Assembly (NCBI GenBank): GCA_002964805.2
Contig: PUDQ02000001.1
Span: forward strand, 2,380,001-2,444,000
Length of the DNA stretch: 64,000 nt
DNA from: Trametes villosa
Lineage: Eukaryota > Basidiomycota > Agaricomycetes > Polyporales > Polyporaceae
Direction of reading: 5' to 3'
The stretch's first letter is position 1. Each line of letters begins with the position of its first letter. The notes under the pieces were generated by a model. It did not search any database, was not told the origin of the DNA, and saw only the letters and a program-made list of their open reading frames with translations. This document shows positions 11,001-22,430 of the stretch, piece by piece. A program made the translations under genes and the position numbers.

Positions 11001-12945
11001 GGTGCTGCAGGACGCCGTGAAGCTCGTGTTCACGTTCCTCGACCATTCGCCGCAGCAATACAGCCAGGCGGAACGGCGCGGAATCGAGCGGTTCCTCCGC
11101 TCCTTTGTCCCCTCGCTATTCATGCTCCCGCCCCAAGAGTTCAACAGCGCCTGTGGCCCCTTCTCGCCGGGGCACGAGGACGACTCTGCGGAGGAGGGAG
11201 CGGCGTCGCCACCCGCCGGTGATGAGCCTGGCAGCGTCCCTAAAATTGCAGAGGACGATGCGGCATCGGCGCCGCAGGCGCAGGAGGGTGTGTCAGCGCA
11301 GGACCTCCGCACGCGCCTGCTGAAGACCGCGCAAGAATCCGCGCAAGACGCGCAGCCGCAGGACAAGGACAGCGGGTCGTCGATGGTGACGCACTCGACT
11401 TCCCCGGCGGCGAGCGACGGCAGCCTGAAGGCGGCTTCGCGCTCCAACGCGGAGCCCGGGGCAGCGGCGGCTGCTGGCGCACGCACGCACGCAAACGCGC
11501 GCACGCAGGAAGCCCGCACTAATCCCGAGGATATCTGGGTGAGGGAACTGAAGGCAGGCGGCGCTCTGGGTGCAGGCGAGACGCCGCTTGCGCGACGGCC
11601 CTTCTTTGCGGGCACGACGTTCTATACATTGCTGCGCTTGCTGCAGGTGCGTGACGTGCTGCTGGCGTCTTCTGGGCTCGAGCGTAGCTGACGTGCTCGG
11701 TCCTATGCGCGTGCGTCTGCTCGTCGGCGGCGGTGACGGTGGCGTTGTTTTTTCAGCTCCTGTACTCCCGGCTGCTGATCTGCAAGGAAATCGGCGCGCA
11801 GATGGCGGCCGAGAAGCACGCGTCGCTGCTCGCGAACCCTATTGCGGTTGCGCTCGGGTTGGACGAGCCCAGCGGGCCGTCGGTCGTGCTGCAGCAGGCG
11901 ATGGAGGCGTTCGGGGATGGTCGGGGCGGGGAAGAGCCCAACGTGCTATATCTGTACCTTCTGGACGCGTGCGAGAAGGTCTTCGAGAACGAGCTGGACC
12001 AGGCGACGTTCGAGGAGCATATGCGGTGGTTTTTCCGCACCAAGGTAACGTGGCTCGCGCTTCTCCCCGGCCGGGGGCCAATCGCAGCGGGAGCGGGATC
12101 GCTGACACGGGCGCCGTGGTGATAGGCTTACAACGTCTTCACGCTGGACAGGGTCATCGGGGCGATCATCAAGCAGGTAAGCGCAGGAGAAGGCGGGCTA
12201 TTCGTGCGCACGGCTGACTCGAGGCGGGCTGTTTTTGCAAGGTTCAAACCGTGCTGGCGGACAACAAGTGCCAGGAGCTGTGGTACCTGCTGCGACAGGC
12301 GCGGAGCGCGGAGAGGGCGGCGACGACCCATGACATAATCCGATATCGACGCGAGGCGGAGAGGCACGTCGGCTCGGACGAAAAGCTGTACAGGCTGGAC
12401 TGGGTGCGTATTTGCGCGAATGGGGATGCGAAGCGGGTCGCTGACGGGCGCGTGCAGGACGCGACGGGGAAGAAGCTGGGGATGCAGCTTTTGGGGCCGG
12501 AAGACCCGACGGTGGACGAGGACGAGAGCGCGCTGGGCCGGTGGCGGGGGTACGTCGCGTCGTACGTGATGGTGCACCCGTCGGAGTGGGTTGCGAGCGC
12601 GAGCAGCTGTGGGCCGGTGTTCTTGAAACGGTGCGTGGCCGCGCCAAATATAGGCGTGAGCGTGTCTGTGGGCTGGGGGCAGGGAATGCTGATCGGACTA
12701 CTATTCTTAGGAACGTGCAGGACGGGGGGGAGGAGGGCACGGGGCGGCCGGAAGGGGGTGTGCGGGAGGAGCGGGGGCTGGGGGTGCAGATACGGCGGGG
12801 GAGCTACAAGGTGCAGTACGAGGCGGGGACGGAGGACGCGCTGTGGCGGGGGCGGGCGCAGGAGCGAGCGCGGGTGCTGAGGGAGCGGGCAGGGGGGCGA
12901 GAAGAAGAGCGCCGGCGGCTGTTTGGGCGGCTGCTGGGCCGGTGA
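8055..12945 (+). CDS. SIN3: SIN3 transcriptional corepressor scaffold
   Basis: Scaffold of the Sin3/Rpd3 histone deacetylase complex, acting in the nucleus. Ten exons join in frame (8055-8518, 8705-9320, 9395-9670, 9729-10235, 10294-11646, 11757-12044, 12126-12176, 12242-12403, 12458-12630, 12711-12945), giving about 1374 residues. Three paired amphipathic helix domains are visible. PAH1 contains ALGYLDAVKQQF, IDTPGVIERVS and GFNTFLPPGYRIE across exons 1-2. PAH2 contains AINYLNKIKLRYQDDPE and DLMDEFKDFLPE. PAH3 contains EFHFFDRAKKAL and LMAQFKDLL. The HDAC-interaction domain follows in exon 5 (CSGRDRLCWSVLNDEWVSHP, then TVYERIVKRIYGYDAGNEVL), then the C-terminal Sin3 domain (FFAGTTFYTLLRLLQLLYSRLL, YLYLLDACEKVFE). 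An alternative in-frame start is the ATG at 8352. Confidence 0.95.
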
Positions 12946-13234
12946 TTGGAGTCTATTTATAGGCGTAGTGTATATAGGTCGTTGTGTAGTCTATTGATAG
13001 CGTGATAGTAGACGGATAAGTATCGACTAGGCCGCGCTCTAAGCACCGCCCCTCCTCCGTCTCTTGCCCTCCGCCTCAGCTGCCTGCCCTCGCCCTACGC
13101 TTGCTTGGCCTCTTCGCCCTCCTCTCCTCCTCCCCCGCCGTCCGCCCCCGCCAAGCGACTGCCCCGCCGTCCGTGGCTTGGCAGCCCCCCTCTCCGCTCT
13201 CCTTGGCACGCTCTCTCATCTGCCAGACAATGCC
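12946..13234. other. Short intergenic region with CT-rich tract
   Basis: SIN3 3' region followed by a strongly pyrimidine-rich stretch (about 13040-13210), typical of the leader and promoter of the next gene. If that gene starts at the in-frame ATG at 13064, most of this would be coding. Confidence 0.4.
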
Positions 13235-15594
13235 ATGCGCCCGCCCAAGCCTCTTCTAGATCCCGCGTTGGCACAAGCCCCCGCCGCCTCCTCCTCCCGC
13301 CGTCCGCCCCGCTCCCCCAAGCGGTCCCCCCGACTCGCCCCAAAGCAGCACTCCCCGCCCGCCTCTCTTCCAGATCCGTCCTCGGGCATCCTCGCGCTTC
13401 TCGTCACCGTCGCCGGCTCATCTTCGGCCGCCGCCCACCCGCTCGACCCGCTCGACTCTGACGTCCCGCCTGACTTTCTCTGCCCCCGTCTCCACGCGTG
13501 GTCCCTCTCCGAGCCCTCGAGCTCGTCATCTGCCTCTCAGAAACAATCCTCTTGGTACTGGGAGCCGTGCGACGCGGCCGAAGCTGCGACCTACGTCGAT
13601 CTCACAAACCCGCGTCGCAAGCGGCGCTCTCGCCACAACTCCAACAACATCGCAGACAAGTACACCCAGGGTCCGGACGGACGGTGGAGAAAGGCAGATT
13701 CTTGGGAGCTCTACGGATCCACATCGTGTTCGGTACGTCCCCCTCCTCGCGATCCCCCCGCCGCTCATGCGTGTGACACCGCGCCCAGCCGTCGTCAGAT
13801 TGCATGGACACCCCAAAGGCGACAGAGTTCCCTGTCCAGGACGATCAGGTGTCGCCATCGACCGGGTCGGTCACTGCGACTTCCTCTGCCTCTGCCTCGC
13901 CCTCCCTTCCCCCCGGCTGGGACAAGGCCAAAGACGACGATACCATGACCGGCATGATCCTTGGCCTTTCGCTCTCGCTCGCCGTAGCGCTCACCGTGTT
14001 TATGATGGGCATTGTCCGATGGCGACAGAAACGGCAAGCACGAGCCGACAGAGACGCGGAGCGCACGTCCTCCGTCCTCGACGGAGGGAGCGTGGAGGAG
14101 AACGAGGAGCTGAAACGCGCGCGCACGCAGCAACGCCTTTGGGCGAAGGCCTCCGCCAAATGGGTAGCGAACGTGAGGCAATCAGCACGGCGACGGCGGA
14201 AGCGCATGGCAGCGACCGCCGCTAAGGACACCGATGGGAGGATGCTGCGAGATGCGCAAGCGTCCTCGTCCGCCGTCTCCCTCGCGCGCACAAGCACGGC
14301 ACACGACTTCGACCGCCGCCCATCAAGCCCATCCTCTTCCTCCCTGCGCAGCAGCAGGCGGATGCGAAGCGCCTCGCGCTCCCCCAGCCCCACCCCCTCC
14401 GCCCGCCCCAGGGAGGCGGACGAGGCGCCGCTGCCGTCGTCGCGCTACCCACCCGCGTACCTCCAGAGTTCCTCATCAGCGTTCCAGCACGCATACCCCC
14501 GCTGGCATTCCCACCCCCTTGACACCTCGCCAGACTCTCACCCCGCTTCGGGCATTCCCCCGCCACCCGAGTCGCCCCCACCCTGCTCGGCTGACAGATC
14601 CCCGCCACCGTCGCTCTCACCGCTCCCATACGAGCCCCCGGTCCACTCCGCGCACGTCGCCGTGGACGACAAGGCCGTTCTCGCGCGCCTGGTGCACCTC
14701 GCAAGCGCTCCCCCTCCCACCGCAGCCCTGGATGTGCCAGCCGCGTCGACAGAGGAGTATGGCGGATCGTCGTCGGACATGCGGCCCTCGGTGCCAATCC
14801 TGGACGACGATCCGTACGACGACATTGACTTGCACAGCGACGTCGCACCCCCCAGCGGTGTGCGCCCGGACCGGCGCCCTGGGCTCAGTACTCAGGCACA
14901 TGACGCTCCCCACGGTTCCTCACCGTGCGGCCTGGCCCCGCAGCCCCGCCATTCGGTGCCAATGCCAATGGAGCTCGACCCGCTCGATTCAGCGGACGCG
15001 GACGGTGAGGTGCCGTCGTACGCGGAAGACGTGCTGCGGCACAGGCCAATGCTCCTTCCCCCACCGCCTGCGAAGGTGCCGTTGACGGGCCCGATGTTCT
15101 ACGAGTACCCGGACGAGTTCGAGCGGGACGTCGAGACGGTGGAGCCTCTCGAGGAGCCATCGGCGCCGCCGTTCGAGGACCCGTCGTCGCCGCCGCTCGA
15201 ATACGCGCCGCTGGACGCGAGCGTGTTGGATGCGGCGTACGCGCACACAATGGCACCCAGTGCGCCGCCGCTCGAGTACGTCGTCGAGGAGCCGCCCGGT
15301 ACGGAAGTTTTCGGACCGTCCGCACCCCCTTTGGAATTCGACGAGGACGACGAAGACGACGACGAAGGCTTCCCCGCGTCATCCGCACTCGCTAGCTCGA
15401 GCCCAAACGTCGGAGAGGACGTGCCAGCAGGTGGCGGCGGAGACGGACGAAGCGCCCCGCTGTCAGCGTCCCCTGGCGATCAGGGAAGTGCCAGTGCCCA
15501 CGTCAGCGCCAGCGCGAGCTCCAGCTCCGACCCAGGCGCGCGCGCCGCGTCCCCGCGCGCAGGCGCAGCGCCCCCTCCACAGTACCTTCCATAG
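13235..15594 (+). CDS. Single-pass membrane protein with PSAP and PPxY motifs in its tail
   Basis: No named family recognised. Exons 13235-13732 and 13789-15594 (intron 13733-13788, GTACGT..CCCAG) give about 767 residues. A hydrophobic stretch, ILALLVTVAGSSSAAA (about 13385-13432), resembles a signal peptide. A short presumed extracellular part with SSWYWEPCD follows. One strong membrane span, MILGLSLSLAVALTVFMMGIV (about 13954-14016), is backed by basic residues WRQKRQ, which predicts a long cytosolic tail. The tail contains PPAY (14449-14460), three PSAP tetrapeptides (15157, 15257, 15316), an acidic run after the last one, and a C-terminal PPQY (15574-15585). PSAP is the ESCRT-I UEV-binding motif and PPxY the Nedd4/Rsp5 WW-binding motif. 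A sorting or ubiquitin-adaptor role is inference. The start is uncertain: the frame is open to an ATG at 13064. Confidence 0.7.
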
Positions 15595-18140
15595 CGGCGG
15601 GACGGGCTTTCAACTTGAGCCTCTGCCCTTCGCGCGTAATTCGGGAGAAGGCCAGCTCCGCTTGCGCGCACGCGCAGCCTTCTGCTCGCCCGCCGTGGGG
15701 CCATGTGCCCGCGGGCGGAGCCTCACGCAGGGGCAGCGCGGGCCCGGGCGTGCGGACGCGGGCAGATGCTTGATGCCTGCTCTCCTGGGCCTCGGGGTCG
15801 TATTCGATTTCCCTGCATGCATACCGCACGCCATCCACTATCGGTCCACCAGCCCCGCGCCCCGCAGCTCCGCTACCCGCCGCGTCTAGCGCATTGCGCA
15901 AGTATCGTACTACGCGTCCTAATCGCCCCCGCCACGCCTCCGCACGAGGACGGAGAAGGAGAAGCAGCAGAACGAACGTGTACTATTACCTATACCTATA
16001 CAGCTCCATACGGCCTCGGCCCCCGCTCTGCGGGTTCGCAGCAGTAATGTCGGGACTGTCCCCGCGCGCACCTCGTATAGTCCTCAGTTTTCGCATAGCC
16101 ATAGCCATAGCTAGCCTGCATTGATATACCGTCGCCCTCACCCACCCGCCGCACGCACGCACGCATATTTTGGACTGCCCGCAACGCAATTGTATTCACA
16201 CTATACTGTAGTCACGGCCCCCTGCAAGTACTAGTGCGCACGCCCGCGTGCACGCCGCCTTCTCGAACGCGACAGCTATTCTGGACCGTGGCGACCGCAC
16301 CCGGCGAAGCTCGCGGCTGCGCGGACGCGTCGCCCCCCGCCAAATATATCGCTCGCGCCTCCCGGGTGCGTTGCCGCGCCTTGGAATAACTCGTGCAAGT
16401 GCGTCCTCTGATTCGTAGTCGACGGTTCGTCGAACCCGTTTCTGCCCGTAAGGAGGTGAGTTTGTTAACCTCCCTTCGCCGCTGCATCTCATCTCGCGTG
16501 TCTGCCAGGGGCATCGTTGGGACTTGTGAGTCCGGCAGATTCCTCGTTGCTAGTCGTGCCTGCGCGTTCCCCAAACGCGCCCGTGGGGTAAAAGGCGGCC
16601 AGCGTTCTCCGCAACGCTACGGCCTGGTCCTCAATATAGCACGGAAGTTTGTCGGAACCCGGCGGGGTCCACTTGTGCGCTTGGAAGGTGTCCCGGAAGC
16701 TCAGATGTTGACGCACGAAAGCGCGCACCGGGCTTGCCAACAAGAGGATCATGACGGGCATCGGGTTCGTAGAGGCTAGAGCACAATTACGACCGCGCTG
16801 CGGTGTCAATCATCGCAGCTGGGACGTTCGGGAGCGCAGCTGCCAGGCGGTGAGTGATTTTGGAACTTGGACTGAATCCGGCGGTGCCCTCATGATTAAA
16901 AGATCACAATCCGAGCTAACCCCGCCCGCAACCGCTGGATCACGGATTAAGTTAAGTATCAGAACACAGCACAGCACGGGGAGAGGGGGGCTCGCCTATG
17001 GACGCGCGCGGTGCACCAATCACGTCCCCGTTCACAATGCAGTAACGTGGTTTGCGTGCCGATCCGCGATGTCTCGCGCGCCCGGAAACGGAGTCGAGCC
17101 CAAGGCGCGCCGCTCGCCTGTCCTGGTGCTTCTCGCGCGCGCCGGGTGTCATCAATTCAGTCTGCCGCCATCAGCTCTGGCATCTCGACGCAAATCCGCC
17201 GCCGGGTGCTGCTAATCAGCGCGATCAGCCAGGATAGGCCGCGCGAAAAAGGGCACAGGCGTACTTACGCGCACCGCCGGGAGCTCGAGGCGTTCTGTGA
17301 CACCAGCGCGCACCAGGGCTCATCAGGACGTACGTCCGCGTAGGCTCGCTCGCTTGCCAGCGTGGACAGGCCTATCCCCAGTTGGACGTGTATCGGCGGC
17401 CCTCGTGCGCACAGGGCGCAGGCGCGCCCGCCATGAGCAGGCCACGCGCCCGAGGCACCGCGACGACTTGGACGTCCGTTCCTGTTGTCCATATCGGTCG
17501 GCGGGACGATGATTGTGTCAGCCCCGATGGGGGCGGAGCTGCCCCATTGATGGCAGGCGCGCAGGCACAGCGGGCGTGCGAGACCCGAGCCGTGCCCTCG
17601 GAGATGCATTCATTTTGTTTGAGTTGGTGGGTCGCACAGCAGTGATGCCGGGGCGCGGCCGTCGGCGCGCGGGTGGGGTCGGGTCTCAGCGAGATCAGGC
17701 AATGGGCCTGTACTGCACCGCTTGAACGTTCTTCAATTGCCACCAGGAGAATTGGGCTGCACTCACCTCATCGAAGCGTTGGGTACGGCCGCGGACGATG
17801 ACGACGGAGGCCGGAGCTTGTGAAGGAGACCGGCGTCGTGGCCCTCGCTTCGCGGCGGTACGTCGACAGAGCAAGCCTCTTCGCCGTCGTGGCGCTGTCC
17901 AACTCTGAACCGCCTTCCGTGTAGCCTCCATGCGCAACGCCCTTCTTAACCCCTGTCGTCGGGGCGGCCCTTCTCATCCACGCCCAGCGGGGCAGCGCTT
18001 TCCCACCTGCCTCTGTCACAAGGGGCCGCCTTCGAGCGCGCAGGGTGTGGATCGCGCGCGCTCCTCCCGCAGCGGGATATGCGCCGCCGTTCTCGGGCGC
18101 GGTACCTATCTTGTTGCCCGAGCTCCTCGACCTTGAGTTA

Positions 18141-18371
18141 GTCGGCGTTGAGTCTGTCGGCCAGGGCCCGCTCAACAAGCGCAGAGGCTCCAGGTAGGGA
18201 TGCGATAGCCCTGGGACCTACAAAACGGCGCGATCTGAGCCTCTGTGAAACCGCTATCTGCACCGTACATACCGCACTGCACGGGCGTGCCCGGAGGACC
18301 CTGCGAAGCCCCCGCATTAAGCTCGCAGGAGCGCGCGTCCCACAGAGTCGTCGTGCTGACTCAACGCCGAC
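18141..18371. repeat. 231-bp segment bounded by 14-bp inverted repeats
   Basis: GTCGGCGTTGAGTC at 18141-18154 is the exact reverse complement of 18358-18371. An inner pair, CAGAGGCT/AGCCTCTG, adds a second dyad on the left half. No target-site duplication was seen at the ends. Origin unknown; chance cannot be excluded for the inner pair. Confidence 0.35.
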
Positions 18372-19234
18372 GGGTCGGTGTGGGAGGCGACGGCCTTTTA
18401 CCGTGAGCATTCACAGGCCTCTCCGAGCGGCAGAGGGCGTACCGTAGGGATACCAGCGCGCTCGCTGAGTCGAGTTAGCGGTAAGGTCCCCACAGTCAGG
18501 GGTCGACGCATGGAGCAGGTCTTCCCCGCCCGATTTACGTGTGTGAGACGTCTTCCAACACCGCGAATAGCTGGGTCAAAGTCGGCGCGCGGCCGCCATC
18601 GGTCCACGAGACGTGGAGAGGTCTTGCGATCCGTAAACGACGTCGTTGTATTGTCGTGGGCCGTTCGCGTTGTTGGCGGGCTACATTGCGTGATGAGGAA
18701 GAGAGAGAAGTAGCGGCGACTCCGAGTCCCAGCGGAACTTGGTCGCGCTGTACGTACGCACGAAGTTCTTGTTGAACTTGGCGGCTGCTGCAGTGCCGTA
18801 CCACGATGTCTATATCTGGCTCTCGGCACCCACCAGCTTCAATCGGCAGCGACAAACACACGCCTATCGCATGATGTATGTACAGCGCATCCGAGCGTAA
18901 TTTTGAACTCAATCGTTGCCAAGCGTGCTCTCGCTGTCTAACACATGTCCAAGTACTGCCAGCACCGTGTGCATCAGCCCCGGCGCCTCTGTACGTTCAT
19001 ATACGCCAACTGCAAGTTGGCGGTTTTGTCGGACGACATCCAGTGACGGCGGCCATCGACATCTACGACGGCCATCGGACGTCAGGAGTTGGGTCGGCTA
19101 TGCGATTATGTGCACGGTATAGTACCTCCTCGAAAGCCTACATCGCTCAAAACTACACACGATGAAGGCGAAAAAAGAGCGGACGCCACGGGGTCCGGTA
19201 TGCGGGGACGGCAGCGGGTAAAAGGAAGGGAGAG

Positions 19235-19264
19235 GTAGGGTAGGGTGGGGTAGGGTAGGGTGGG
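19235..19264 (+). repeat. TAGGG/TGGGG-rich tract with G-quadruplex potential
   Basis: A run of GTAGGG and GTGGGG units gives at least six consecutive GGG/GGGG blocks separated by 2-3 bases. It resembles the fungal telomere unit TTAGGG but lacks the second T. It lies about 290 bases past the stop codon of the minus-strand 7-TM gene. Confidence 0.6.
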
Positions 19265-19296
19265 CGAGCGCGCGGGTGGAGGGCGTGGCGGAGCCA

Positions 19297-19430
19297 AAAA
19301 GTGTACAGAATCGGAAAACCCGGGGCTCAGTCCAGGGCCAGACCCGCGCGACGAACGACGAACGAAAAGTGTACAGAATTCCAGCGGGGCTCCTTCCAAG
19401 GCCAAGACCGACGACGCGCGAACGAAAAAG
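19297..19430 (+). repeat. Imperfect 68-base direct repeat
   Basis: AAAAGTGTACAGAA occurs at 19297 and again at 19365. After each copy come similar blocks: CGGGGCTCAGTCCAGGGCCAG versus CGGGGCTCCTTCCAAGGCCAAG. A third partial start (CGAACGAAAAAGCGGG) follows near 19420. No function is apparent. Confidence 0.5.
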
Positions 19431-19553
19431 CGGGTAGGGGAGGGCCCGCGCCCCTGCACGTTCCAGGGCGACGCACAGCGTTCCATCAAGGTGGTATCTG
19501 CCTGGGGGCGGGGACGCGGCAGCAGCCTATAAGGCAGTGGCGGCGAGAGGCGA

Positions 19554-20957
19554 TCACCAGTTGCCGGAGCGCGCGAGCTTGTCACCGCCCTTCATCGTCG
19601 ACGCCTCGAGGTCGTCGTCGTCGTTGATGCGGTCCGTCGTGACTTGCACGCGCATGGGGTATGTGCTGCGCGAGGGCGCGGTCATCGTCGACCCGGTCGT
19701 CGCGGGCTTGAAGTGCCGCATCCAGCCGACGCGGAGGATGAGCAGATGCGATGCAATACCCTACGGCGGATATGTCAGAAAACTGCGCATGGCAGGAGAT
19801 AGACGGTGCACGTACAATGATGGGGTTGGCAATGCTGAGGAACGCCCATGCAACGTTGGAGTGCGCGAGGAGCAGCACCAGGTTGATGGTTTTGAGGAAA
19901 CTGTACAGCGCCGCGGACTCGATGATAACGACGATGACGTTCTGGAGGGTCTCTCTCAGCGGATATTCTTAGCTCGCACTCACAAATCTGAGACGCACCT
20001 TCAAGCTGCCAACGCCACCGATCGCACTAATCTTGCGGTCGCGAATGAGGATACGGTAGCCAATCAAGCTCACGGCAAGGATGTTGGTGCTGTGGTCGCC
20101 GCCGTTAGCGAAGTAGCAAGGAGAGTAAATAAGTAGGCGTACGCAAGGCCGAGAACAAACGAGCAAATGAGCCAGTCTCCGGCGACGTTCGTCCAGAGAT
20201 CGTTGCCCGAGGCAAGCTTGGAGAACGAGACGACGGTGCCGACACCCGAGACTACGCGCGGGATTAGCAGACGTCCGGAGCAGCGAGTCTAGCAATTACA
20301 TACCGAGCATAGCAGCGACGCACAGGCCGGGGGGAACGCACACCCAAAGGTTGTTGCCCCAGATCACGTACAGACGGTAGATCTGCAGGAGAAATGGTCC
20401 GGAATGAGACAAGAACGAGGCGCAACAAAGAGAGCGGACGCACCGTTAGACTGTCCGTGAGGAACGCCTCGAAGACGTAGCACGCGGCCCAGATGAGCGA
20501 CAGCGGCGACTTCAGGTTCGCGAAGAACAAGATGGGGCCGAAGGGCTCCGCGCCGTGCGTCACGTATGCCCCGTACATCCTCGCCATATTTATGCAGAAA
20601 TGCTACGTTGACAACGGCGCGTTAGCTTCTCGCGCACGGATATAAAACACGTGAACGGAAAACGCACCAGCGTGAGGGATATGAACAGGAGGATCGCGGT
20701 CCACAGGAGGACGAAGTTGACCTTCTCTTGCCGCGCGTGCCGCGGGCTGTGGATCGGCATGAACAGCACGTACATCGTTGCAGCGAACACGGCGAGGTAG
20801 AGGCCTGTCACGCGCGCCGTCCCAGTCAGCTCCCGCCCAGCCATTGCATCCGACAAAAACCCGTCGCGTCGCGGGCCCGGGCGCACTCACCATAGAACAT
20901 GCACTCGAAGAGAATGCCATAGAGGACGGCAACGTCAAAGGGGACGGGATCGGCCAT
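19554..20957 (-). CDS. Orphan seven-helix membrane protein (Agaricomycete family)
   Basis: An integral membrane protein of a large uncharacterised Agaricomycete family with receptor-like topology. Eight exons join in frame (20957-20891, 20804-20668, 20602-20444, 20382-20304, 20251-20143, 20089-19999, 19950-19816, 19760-19554) to give 327 residues. Hydrophobic spans include VAVLYGILFECMFYGLYLAV, FVLLWTAILLFISLTL, SLIWAACYVFEAFL and DWLICSFVLGLA. The block SLTIYRLYVIWGNN and TNILAVSLIGYRILIRDRK are the conserved parts of this family. The last exon is a hydrophilic tail, probably cytosolic. The start of exon 7 could also be 9 bases further in. A TATA-like GTATACATAAA (minus strand, about 21013-21023) lies about 60 bases upstream of the start. 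The ligand and function are unknown. Confidence 0.85.
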
Positions 20958-22430
20958 CGTCAGCGGACACGCGGGGGAGGGTGGAGGGCCGCAGCGTTTT
21001 GCCCCCCAGCCGTTTATGTATACGGACGCATGAATCGATCGACGCGCGCGGGTGGTGCGCCTGGTGCCCAATGCCCGGGCACTAGCAAGTGGCGCGCCGC
21101 GGCGTGTGCCTTAATGAGTCGAGCCGCGGGGCGCGTTTTTGCTCGCCCACCTGCCGCGTCCCGCCGTCCCGTCCCCGTCCCCAGCAGCGTTCTCCCGCCT
21201 CGGGTGGGACCCGCTTGGCGTTTCGGGGCGCGGTGGGTTGCTACGACGCAGCGGCCGCGGGTCGGTTTGGACGTGTTCGTGGAAGGTGCCGCCTGCAGGC
21301 TTAGCTCGACGAGGATTTTCCGCGGACGCGCTGGTGGGTCGGTGGGGTGGAGACGTGACCGAACGCAGCGCGTCGGGGAGCGCCGCGGCTGCCGCGATCG
21401 CGAGGCTCGCAGGAAAGAGCCCCCGCAGCGGGTGTTGTGTTATGCAGCCTTTCTGGGCCGGCCGTCCGGAGCGACCGTTTAGTGCGCGCGCGAAAACCCT
21501 TGGCCCGCGCTCGGGCCCGCGCTCCCAGCGTCGTGGCGGTGACGGTCCGAACCACGATCGCCGCTTTTGGCTCTTCTAGCCTCTCGGCTCCCTCCCGTCA
21601 CGGTCACGCGTCACCTTCCGCGGATTTTCGTAGCACGTTCCCGTCCGCATTCCATATTCGTATGTCGCCCCCGACGTCGCGCACCCTCCTTTCGTACCAC
21701 CCCGCCCGGCGGCCGCGCCCCCTTCTCCCGCGGCCCCCAGAGGGACCATCGATCCTCCATGGATTGGCCCAGCCCCGTCGCCCACCCGGGGCTTTTTGCT
21801 CGCAATCTGTGCGCCCGATGGTTTACGGCCACGCGCGTTCAAGGCACGGTATATTCCTTAAAACATACGCGTCCCGCATGAACGCAGGTGAAAGCACCCG
21901 ACCTCGTTTTTAGACCCACCTGGAGCCACATATCAGTGGCGTTTCACGGGAGCCCGTTGCCTACGGCATATGCTATATATCCACCCCGCGATGCTCTCGT
22001 GCCGAGTCCCACTGCCGACGGGCGATCAAAGGCAATCGACTCTAACAGTCCCGGCGGACGGGGCCGGTGTTTGAATCACCGGACGGCAACGACGACAGCC
22101 TTTACGACGTTCTTGGTGGGGGACCTGATCGGCGGGCATGCATCTACTGAACGACAAGGAAGAGGGTCAAGTATGCGACAATTACGATAACGGTACTATG
22201 CAATACAACGTGCGATTCGTTAAACGGCGGTGGGATGACGACGACTAGTAGAGCTGGGTTGGGAAGGGGAGACGCGGAGGATAGTGTAAAAAAGACAGCG
22301 TACGATTACAGAATGTCAATGGCAGCTGCACAACGCGACAGGGTCCAGCGGGTCGACTTTTCCGAGAGCTGCGACGTCGTCAATTAGAAACGGTGGCACA
22401 GCTATCACTGCGGTGGCGGCACTCACCTGT
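20958..22430. other. Intergenic region between two minus-strand 7-TM genes
   Basis: About 1.5 kb of GC-rich sequence holding the promoter of the 7-TM gene at its left and the 3' region of the next gene at its right. A tRNA T-arm look-alike at about 22071-22087 was examined and not accepted. No gene seen. Confidence 0.5.

Larger units (their letters stand above)
15595..19553. other. Gene-poor region with small repeats
   Basis: Nearly 4 kb with no open frame that shows domains, membrane spans or codon-like exons flanked by splice sites. It holds a CATAGC triplet repeat near 16092-16111, an inverted-repeat pair at 18141/18358, a TAGGG-rich run near 19235 and a 68-base direct repeat near 19300. 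I saw no reverse transcriptase or transposase motif. Confidence 0.5.

Noticed and set aside
9816..11222. A 468-residue frame that starts in SIN3 exon 4 and continues in Arg/Ala-rich sequence
   Set aside because: Beyond the intron donor at 10236 it leaves the SIN3 frame. The real continuation starts at 10294 with the HDAC-interaction domain.
16092..16111. CATAGC repeated three times
   Set aside because: Too short to be more than a chance microsatellite.
15595..19553. Possible retrotransposon remnant in the gene-poor block
   Set aside because: No reverse transcriptase (YxDD), integrase or gag-like motif and no long terminal repeats were seen in any frame.
22020..22095. tRNA-like segment with a CGGTG-TTTGAAT-CACCG arm
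   Set aside because: The arm resembles a T-arm, but the upstream sequence gives no 7-bp acceptor pairing and the possible anticodon arm has a wrong loop (no T at position 33). A tRNAscan-SE run would settle it.
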